NCBI RefSeq assembly: GCF_002042975.1 | Contig: NW_018149253.1 | Coordinates: 577,566 to 641,565 of the forward strand | Direction: 5' to 3' | DNA: 64,000 nt | Source: Orbicella faveolata | Lineage: Eukaryota > Cnidaria > Anthozoa > Scleractinia > Merulinidae | Shown here: one piece after another, positions 43,501 through 52,200 of the stretch | Numbering within the stretch: the first letter of the stretch is position 1 | Layout: the number at the start of each line of letters is the position of its first letter | Program-made: the position numbers and the translations under genes | Notes under the pieces: generated by a model | Told to the model about the DNA's origin: nothing | The model's input: only the letters and a program-made list of their open reading frames with translations | The model's database searches: none

Positions 43501-45749
43501 TTACAGCAGTCTGCTTCTGGGTTCAGTATGTGGATGCAATAAAATTGTATGAATTGTAATGCGCTAACAAGGTTCAAGAGGGGTTCTTAGAATACTGACT
43601 TAACATAATTATATGATTGAAAAGCATGAAATCACCTGTTGTGAGCATCAGTGAGAACTTTAGCAGGCATGTACTTGTCCTCATACCAGTGGACGCCAAT
43701 TCCAGCAACATACTTAGCTGCCCCTGGATCACTGAGAATGGTGTCTACCCAGGATGGCAAAAAAGGTCGCGAATCATCAAGCATAATGATTTTCACATCA
43801 GCATGACCTTGCAGTGATAACATTGGACCCAAGTCCTCTTTGATGAAGTCTCTTTCCATTTCAGCTGTGTATCCCATGCACTGGAAACTAAAACTGTCAC
43901 ATACACAAAAGAAAATAAGAAAAAAGGACAGACTTTTTTTAAAAAAGGGCAATATTTTAAACAAATAATATGGCTGTTTCTGTATAAGTGCATGAGAAAC
44001 TTATTTTGTGAGTTTTCCTAAAGTAACAATAAAATGTGCAGAAGATAGGTTACACAATTTAAGGGATATTGCACTTAGCTAACTACATTTATTAATTTAA
44101 AAGAAACATTCTTTTCAAAACTATTGTAAGAGTATTGTCTGTGTTCAAATCCAGTGGACCATCAGGCCTTATCTCTGGTTTACATAGCATGAAGCAACTA
44201 GAGTAGTTCTACCCCCCTGGGTAGGATGTTAGTCCACTGCAGTGTTACCTGGAACATTAGCATTAGCTTTGCCAGTACCCACTGATTCCCACTGGTCGAG
44301 GAAGGCACTGTAACAGGAAAGTCTAGCAGCTGAAATATTTGCAAATAGTATTCTCGATATTTCTATAATGAAATGAATTTCTAGTTTTGCTCCAGAACTG
44401 TTTTCAATATGAATTAATCTCACAATCTAACAATTAGCTTTTAAAATTATGTATATAATTACCCCAATTACTCCTTTATTCATTCTCTCATAATCTGCCA
44501 TAGAGGAAATTAATTGATTTATAAAATTTAAAGCTGCAGAATCTTACAATGGAATAAATCCATCTGAAGGTTCATTTTGCACTGTAACTGCCCAGATCTT
44601 TACTCCTTTGTCGTTGTAGGCCTCAATGAACTTAGCAAAGTATAAAGCCCAGGCTTTGTGGTATTTATCACCTGCATTGCCTTTCAATTGACCAAACCCA
44701 GTCATCTTGTCATTTGTTTTCATCCATGCAGGGGCGGACCATGGACTTCCAAAAAATGTGATATTTCTCTTACTTGTCTTCATTGCCATTAATATCAGTG
44801 GGATTTTAAAATTCAAGTCTTCCTCTGCAAGGCTAAAGTTGGCCATCTCTAGGTCACCGACATTGTCATTGTAGGAGTATGGTCTTGTGGAAAAATCACA
44901 ACTGGCCATGGGGATGCGACCAATAGCGTATTCTATACCTTCCACTGAGTAATATGAAGAAAGGAGTTTCTGCTTCAAGGTTGTGCTGATATTTTGAATA
45001 TTAATAGTGGCAGCATCTGAGGAACCAAAAAAGGGAGCAAACAAATTGTTATTGACTACATGCAAATGTACAGTTCCAAAAAATAACTATATACCTCCCC
45101 ATGGAAGAGAGTTTTTATAAAACCCCCACCCCTCTGGAAATTCCAATTAAGCTTCATACATTTAAATTTTTTGGTCTTACAGAACCTCCCACCCCCATGA
45201 AATTCCAATACCCTCTGTGAGAGGAGTATGGGTATTTTCTGGAACTGTTCAATGGTAGCACACTATTAGAAATTACATTCTATTCTTTTTCCTCGTGCCG
45301 ATTCTACAGTTCTTCCCAACTGGCCTAACTGAACCACTTGGAATCGTTGATCTTCATGATCAGTAACTCAAAATTTTTAGGTTCACGTATGAGTTCCACA
45401 CACCTGTGAATGCGCCTCCAAAGCCAAGTATCTTTTGAAATGTAACGCTTGAATTCACGATCAACTGTACCCCAGTTTGTTTTGATTTCAAATTAAAACT
45501 ATTATTTAACCTTGCTGTCGTCAAACGGAAACGATCTCCAGCTTTCCTGCTCGTGTAAACTGCATATTCTTTCGTCGAGAGAGGACTTCCTTCGCTGAAC
45601 GAGTCGCAGTCCTTTTCCGAGCAGACACAAACAGTCCCTCCGTGTCCAAAATCTTTGCTGATACATGTAGAATACTTCGGAGGAGAGAAAGCGCTCGTAG
45701 AAGCAATAAGGAGTCCCAAAAATGAGCAAAAAGTTGAAAACAACGACAT
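37572..45749 (-). CDS. GBA1: Glucosylceramidase (lysosomal acid beta-glucosidase, GH30), 6 exons
   Basis: CDS join on minus: 45749-45404, 45016-44548, 43887-43636, 42881-42761, 38590-38456, 37811-37572; 520 aa (human 536), all phases compatible. The enzyme hydrolyses glucosylceramide to glucose and ceramide in lysosomes. Residues 1-22 ([20 protein letters not shown]) are a signal peptide; the next two in-frame upstream ATGs (first 45782) would bury it. [10 protein letters not shown] with [12 protein letters not shown] matches the Cys-rich mature N-terminus. GFGGAFTDAA and [18 protein letters not shown] are classic. The acid/base Glu is in VQNEPSDG and the nucleophile Glu in [26 protein letters not shown] and the C-terminal beta-sandwich strand [20 protein letters not shown] follow. 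Intron 4 (38591-42760) contains a GPCR gene on the same strand. No catalytic residue is missing. Confidence 0.95.
38909..39233. repeat. TTAGGCC-ended inverted-repeat element, copy 1
   Basis: Begins TTAGGCCTACAGTCCAC, ends GTGTGGACGCGGCCTAA. The interior has many GAAAACG / CGTTTTC units that are internally inverted (AAAACGGAGCTTTTCGAAAA). Direct-orientation relative of 42232-42552. In GBA intron 4, on the 3' side of the nested GPCR gene. Confidence 0.75.
39523..39692. repeat. CAGGGGCGTAG-ended MITE (hAT-like ends)
   Basis: Ends CAGGGGCGTAGGTAGG and CTGGCTACGCCCCTG are inverted, with G-rich and C-rich sub-terminal tracts. CAGGGGCGTAG ends are typical of non-autonomous hAT elements. A lone end of this type occurs at about 9293. 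Confidence 0.7.
39849..40769 (-). CDS. Class A (rhodopsin-family) G-protein-coupled receptor, intronless
   Basis: A 306-aa ORF with seven hydrophobic helices. TM1 has [12 protein letters not shown]2 has [16 protein letters not shown]3 ends in LSADRYLAL (DRY); TM6 has [13 protein letters not shown]7 has [11 protein letters not shown] (NPxxY). Candidate N-glycosylation site NQSG and NETW lie in the first extracellular loop. The Cys at the top of TM3 that normally bonds to extracellular loop 2 is absent, loop 2 is very short, and TM5 lacks the usual Pro. These traits are shared with the melanocortin/EDG/cannabinoid/adenosine (MECA) branch. Anthozoans have large lineage-specific expansions of such receptors. 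Ligand cannot be inferred. The whole gene sits inside intron 4 of GBA on the same strand, so it needs its own promoter or derives from retroposition. Confidence 0.9.
   Translation of the reverse strand: MAGDSIPYVINAAMNIPLSLLAVFGNSLILVSFVKNPSLISPSNIVLISLALSDLCVGLIVQPMYIAWRLNQSGFINETWRNDILFLVAVFLSGILCMFSLLTVTVLSADRYLALRLHLRYNEFITERRMCCFLGLLSVGSVAICSVTLFFQAYDEFLGSFTAIACFVVNAVLYLKIYRVVQRHKRQINGLQSGRIPNRGLVNILRFRTSSLAMFYVYLIFLLCYLPYTSLAIVYPLFRTNISVKIAFETSWTLVYMNSALNPMLYAWRLKRIRMAVKDILCRLYRRKLPPRTVETIRGASQAIPS
42232..42552. repeat. TTAGGCC-ended inverted-repeat element, copy 2
   Basis: Same family and orientation as 38909-39233 (GGTTAGGCCTACCGTCAACA ... GGCGTAGTGTGGAAGAGGCC). Just upstream at about 42178 is an additional inverted end (GCGTCCACACTATGCCGGAG), so the outer limits may be 42175-42552. 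Confidence 0.7.
43195..43375. repeat. Dispersed repeat in GBA intron 3
   Basis: Contains reiterated GTTCGAAATAGCAGG and GAGTTCGAATTACCCGGGTC motifs, with a mirrored sense across the segment. I recognise similar motifs in cnidarian repeats, but the borders are unclear. Confidence 0.45.
45073..45250. repeat. Dispersed repeat in GBA intron 1
   Basis: CCAAAAAATAACTATATACC on the left and GGGTATTTTCTGGAACTG on the right are imperfect mirrors, with two internal direct modules (CCCACCC..CTGGAAATTCCAAT / CCCACCCCCATGAAATTCCA). Confidence 0.5.
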
Positions 45750-46216
45750 TTTGGATCGCAAATGATTGAGAAACATAAACACTTCTCACATTTTGCGACA
45801 GGCGTTCCTTTCGAAGTCGGTTGTAGCCCAGTTTCCCACGAGACGATGTTACAGTTTGTCACGCAAGTATCAACAATCGCGTTTGTTGTTTGAAATTCTT
45901 TCAAACTGAATTTTCAAGTTTCCTTGAGACCTGGTTAAGGTTACTTATTATAAATTTGAAATTTTTTTTCCAAGTGAAAAAAATATATGCTTTTTGGTCA
46001 GGTGGTCGGTAGTTGTGTGAGGTGTCATCCATCGTTACGTTACGTGACGGATCCACCTGCAGTGAATGCTGGGACCTCTTTTCGGCGCGAAATTTCGACA
46101 TCAACTCTGGCATCCTTGGTGTTGACACAATCTACTTGTCATGCCTTTTAATTTTTACCGTTTTAACGTTTTTAGAAGGTCTAAGTGTGTCTTATTTTAG
46201 CACCTGCAGCAGTTTT
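45750..46216. promoter_or_regulatory. Putative shared upstream region, GBA / ANKLE1
   Basis: The GBA start codon (minus, 45749) and the ANKLE1 start codon (plus, 46217) are 467 bp apart and diverge. No TATA box is clear. A shared promoter is plausible from spacing only. Confidence 0.4.
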
Positions 46217-49200
46217 ATGGATAGGGAGCTATATGACTCGATCAAAGCGGAAAATTATAGGTAAACTAGATCGCTTCTGTCATATTTAGTTGAGGTTGAC
46301 AACTGCAGACGTGCGTTTCTTTAAAAAAAATATAACATTGGATTCTTAAATCCGGAAGAATCCGAAAACGGATTTTGTGTTTCTTTACTAGACAGATAAG
46401 TCCAAGATCTCTCGGATCATGGTGCATCAAAGGAACCGAAGAATCCTTGCCTAGAGTAGATTGTTCGGTTCCTTTGACGCACCATGATTTGAGAGATCTT
46501 GGATTTTAAATCTGTTTAGTGAAGAAACGCAAAATCCGTTGTCAGATTTAAGAATCCAATCTTGTATTTTCTTAAAGAAACGCACACCAGTTAATCCTGT
46601 GTTGTTTTTTAGTGTTGCCAAAGATCTGTGTTTGAAAGGTGCCAAAGCAGACAGGTTAATCGACGGCATCACAGCTCTTCACCTTTTATCTGGACATGAA
46701 AGCCAAGAAGCTTCCAACATCTTAGAAGTGTGTGTAAAGCAAGCTGAATGTAATCCGAATGTCAAATCCATTGAAGGGTTGACCCCTGTCCATGTGGCTG
46801 CCCTGTGGGGTAGATATCGTAATTTAGAGATTTTGACAGCCTCTGGCGGAAACATCAGTGAAACTGATGACGAGGGAAATAATGCCCTGGATTTTACTGA
46901 GGATACACTGTGTATCAAACTACTGCTTGAACTTGAGAGTTCAGGAGAGAGTCACATCTCTGCAAATGCCCTTCAAGTGCACAATGCAGGAATAAATGAA
47001 CACCCTGTTTGTTTAAAGACAAGAACTGATGACGATTCTGAGTTTTCAGAATCCTTTCACACAGCAATCGATGAAAGTATCCTTGATCGTACAGTTGTGA
47101 CATTTCCAAAGCTGCATCCATGGAATGCTAGTCACTCTTCAATGTGTGGCCTTGATGATACTGTTGTTGATTCCTTTACCAACCTCAGCATTTCTAGTTA
47201 CAGGTATGATGTCTAAAAATTGCTTTACTGAGCCTACTAGCACTGTAAAAATGTGTCTATCTACAGGGCTGTTGTTAAGCCTCTTTATGCTTCAAAGAAA
47301 CTGGCTACATTATTTCAAGAAAGGGGAATCACCTGGATGTCATCTTTGAAAGTCTTTTTCACAGTTTCGGTTGCCAGCTCATCTTCAATGCATTTGCCGG
47401 TCATACATGTTATAACTGGGAGGCAAAGGAGCCTAGTGTTAGTGCACTGGCTTCTGGATTGAAAAGTCTGGGTTCCAGCCCTGGCCAGGTTATTTTGATA
47501 TATTAGAAGTGAACAGGACACTTAGCTTGCATAAATTTAATGCTTCTCTCCAGCCAGCTTTATAAATGGACACCAAAAAATTTAATGTTGAGGAGGTAAC
47601 CTAGGGATGGACTCACCCATACCCCTAGTTGTTTAATGGCAGCTTACAGAAAATGGGATAAGCTCTGGCAGTATTGACCACTTGGGCTGCTGCAGATTTT
47701 ACCTTTCATTATAAATCATTTAAATAATCCCCCATTTATAACCCCCTGCATTGTATACCTCACTGGCTGGTATTTGCCATTATGAGGAAGCTTCATACAA
47801 TGACCTCTTTGCTTTGTGTATTTGTTTCCTTACTTGTGGCTTGTGTTTTTTATTCTCATCAACTTAAAACATCTTAGGTTCTATAATGCTGGATACTGGT
47901 TTAATCTGCTCATTTGAAGTGTTATTTTTTTTTATACCGCATATAAGACCACCCACTTCTCCCTGGATATAAGCCCCCCCTTTTAAAAACCCACCCAAAG
48001 CCGATTATAACCCAAATTTTATTGTATGCATAACACTTCAGCCGTTACAGTTTTGACCATTAATTTTTATTTAGCTTTGTGGACGATCAAACCTTAGACG
48101 AGACAAGTGGACAAAGCACATTTGAACAACAGAGCTTTCACGAGAATGGTGGGTGCCTAAAATAAGTTGAGAGTAATCTGACAATAACTATTCTGGCAAT
48201 AATGAAGGCCAATTCCAAAATTACTTGTCTTCAGTTACAATGTAGAACTCTGATCAAGTTTCCTAAACCACTGATATCAAATCTTGAACATAAACTATTT
48301 AGTATGTTATTTATCTCTTTTTGTCTTAAAGACCTTGTTCCATACTCCTGGCCTGAAAGTTGACTACAAGCAGTTTAAGGCTGGATAGGTTAGGATGGCT
48401 AACCTATCCAGCCTTAGACTGCTTGCAGTCAGCTTTCAGGCCAGGAGTATGGAACAAGGTTTTTAAGACAAATAGAGATAGAAAAGAGACAATGCTGCAG
48501 CATGTCTTCTTGATCATACCACACCCTGTATCAATCATTATTTGGCATTTTTGGTCTGGTTGCACCCTAACAGAGAAGAGTCTTGTATATAGCCTTGATT
48601 TCATGTGACACATGTAATACATCGTAGGTTCTTTTATTATATAAAAGTTAGTGGTATACCAAGTGGTAAAAAAAAAGGAAAGTGGTAACAAAATGATAAA
48701 AACGATATGATATCATTTTTGATAACATTTTTGTTTTGTCCTTTTAACTACACTTAAATTTGTTGGTGTATGATCGAAACATCTTCAGATCATCTTCTTC
48801 AGTCATCTTCAGCAATCCTCAGTTATCTTTGGTAACCTTCGAAAAATGTTTGGAAATCTTCGGAAAATGTTTGTTTGGTCTTTGGACAAATTCTGGAAAA
48901 TCTTCGGAAAGTGGTTGGAAATCGTCAGAAAATTGCTACAAATGTTGTTAAATATTGTGAATATTTTACACAATAAAAAGAAAATTACATGGTCGCTGCT
49001 TGGAGATAGGAAATTTGTGTTCTTGTGTTGAAAAATATTCAACACTCGAAGATAAATTTTGTACCTCTGTGTGGCCATGTAATATCCTTTATGTAATTTC
49101 TCATTCAACAGATAAAAATATAGATTTCAAAACTCCATAAGGTGACTCCTTTTAATGATGTTGAAGTTATTTAGTGAAAATATCTATCTTACAATGTTCC

Positions 49201-52200
49201 TTAAAATATGGTCCAATATTTCAACTGTTTACCATGATTGCTTCTTTTTAATGCTGTCCTTGATCACCTGTTTGCTGTAATATCTTCCCTAGCTTCTGTT
49301 TCCTTCTTAGGTTTTATTATGAACTTGCCGTTCTTGAGATGAGTTCATGTTCCTTCCATGTCATTTACCAGTTCCTGTCTAAATGCACAGATTCTTTCTC
49401 TCTCAGATTCAATAACTGAAGACCTTGGTGACACGACAATTTTCTACGACTGGAAGGAATGCAGCACTGTATTTGACCAGTCAGCTGCAGTTTTAAATGA
49501 CTCTGTAATTGTTCCAGAGACTCTTCGAAAACTCTCCGATAGTGAGCTCAGGAAAGAGTTACAAAAATATGGAGAAATTCCGGGTCCTATCATGCCAAGC
49601 ACAAGGAATGTTTACATCAAAAGGCTGGCTAGACTTCATTGTGGTGCAACGAATTCAAAGGTAATATTGCTCAGAACTTGTATAATACTAACAGAATGGG
49701 AGAGAGCAAAAAGTGTAAACATAAATGTGGTACATGAGAAAGCACCCCTGGCTAGTGTATCACACCAAGGCTGTGATCTAAGAAAAATTATGAAGAGCTC
49801 AAAGGTTCCTAACGATGAAATCCTGGGTGTGTAAGTTTTTTCCAGTCACCCAAAGGCAAGTAAAGTTAGTCGCCTGTGGCACCCGGGCACTTCTAGAGCA
49901 CAGACCTGCACGCATTGCTCTCTGCCCCACAACATTGCCTGTTTTGCCAGTGTACAGAATGGAGAAGTGGGGAGGGGGTGAATGAGAATGGTTGTGGCAG
50001 GTTGTGGCAATGGGTTAAATAACCTGACCTCTGGCCTTGATTCTCTTAATCCCAATACATCAAGGTGGGGCCTGTTCATTTAGTCAGAAGAGTTAGTTGT
50101 TTCATTGGTGCCAGCAGTGTACAAACCTAAGGAATAGAGGGGGTAAATTTCTAAAGAAACTGTGGTACTGCATCGGTGGGGAGTATAACAAGATAATTTG
50201 GTTTTATCGACTGGGTTGATAATGTGAATTGGCCACCATAAAGAGATTTGAAAGCTGACATTTCGAGCGTTAGCCCTTTGTTGGAGTGACTCTAACGCTC
50301 GAAATGTCAGCTTTTGAATCTCTTTATGATGGCCAATTCATATTATCAACCCAGTTGATAAAACCCAATTACCTTACAAACCTAAGGGAATACTACTGAT
50401 TAGGATGTTAGAATATTACCAAACATCCATTTACAGTGAATACTTCTGAGAGAAGAGAAGTGACCCCACCCAGGGCTTGTCTTTATCCTGGAGACCAGTT
50501 CACTTTATCCCACTTTCTAGTGCAAAGTCAGCTTCATCAATTTATCCCAGACTAGACTGCGCGCAGTCTCTCTTTTCCTCGAAAATCCGTGAGGAAGAAC
50601 GCAAAACAAGTAAGCGCCTGAGCCTCACCGTAAGTGTGACTGTGAGCGTGACGTGCGACCAGCGCTAGAAGCCCGCGCGACTAGCAGCTCGCGGCAAAGC
50701 CACTCGCCGCTCGCACGTCACACTCACAGTCGCTTACAGTCACGCTTGCATGCTCTCTTGTTTTGCGTTCTTCCCCACGGATTTTTGAGGAAAAGAGAGA
50801 CTGCTCGCAGTCTAATCCCAGACTGCTTGTCAGACATTTGTTATCTCTATTCAAGGGAAATTCTGTTTAAGAAATGATTGAATCATCCAGACACTTGTAC
50901 TTGTGGTTATATGCATTTGTGGTGTTCTTGTGTGATTTCCTTTAACCAATCAAAGCAGAGAGATTATTTTTGTTTCCTCCAATCAGGAGCAAAGCCTATT
51001 GCTCTTTGTGAATCGGTGCTTCCATTTTTTGCCTCATGACTTCTATGATTGAATATTTTCCTGCCCTTGTCACCTCTTACCTACTTACATGTGCACAGCT
51101 GCAGTTTTACTTTAAGGCGATTCCACTGAATGGACCATTTTCGTATTCTCGGTATTGGACTGGAACTAGCTTGTAATGGAGGCTCATGCGGGGGAATACA
51201 TTAAAAAGAGATGAATGTCATTTACATTTGAAAAGACTCCCCCCAATAGCCTCACTTGCAAGCTAGTTCCAGTCCTATGCCAAGAATACTGCGGGCAATT
51301 TACGGGTCATAAACCCGCGCGCACGAGTGCGTGCACATACACAGAATTTTAAGATATTCTTCAGCTAAGCTCCACAGCGAAATCAATGCTTGTTTTCTCT
51401 GGTGCTAAACGAGCGTTGTGACCCCCATTTTTAATGCATCAATTTAACTGACACACGGTTGACTACGATATATCGCGAATCGGCGATTAAAAGAAAAGTT
51501 AAAAATTCTTTTTTTGAGTATATTCTTTTTTTTTATCTGAGTACTGTACAGAACGCGCCTGGTTACGCATGTAGAGAATTCTTTCATTTTGTTCAATCTT
51601 AATTCCTTTTCTATTAAAATTTGTTTCAAAGTCTCAACGTATATTTTGTTGAAGGGCTCCAACATTTCACCAGTAATGCAAGAAATGACTTTTAACAAAG
51701 GTTACAGTTTCGCCTGCCTTCCTAGTAACTAGGGTTCCAAAGGAAACCCTAAGAGGTCAAAAGTTACTAAAAACCGCCATTCATGTTGTAGGAAAAAAAA
51801 AAGCATGTTTTGCATTATTGCAAGTAATACCCACTCCTTTTTCGATGGAATCCCCTCGATATTATTGTTATCAACAGCGTGGGAAACATCAAGCAGTTAT
51901 TTATCATAACATAACAATGTTTTTCAGGACACACAATATAATGAGTATCTTCCTGAGCTCAGAAAACATCTCGAAGGACGAGCGGCGACCCCGGATGTAT
52001 TTGCTTGTGAAGAATCCATGTGCATTGAGTTTGACCGTAAAAAGAATTGGCGGGAGGGGTGAGTTGGTATTATATGTGAATGTTTTCATCAGTGATAGAG
52101 CGATTTTCGAATGAACCTGACAACCTGTTCCCCCGCATGCTAGCTATTTGTATCATCCTGGTAGATGGAAGAATTTAAAGAACATTTGCGCGTTTTCCTG

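Noticed and set aside
44229-44423. Minus-strand ORF inside GBA intron 2 (contains [20 protein letters not shown])
   Set aside because: GBA exons 2 and 3 join directly in phase across it and match the family without any insertion there; it has no convincing splice sites.
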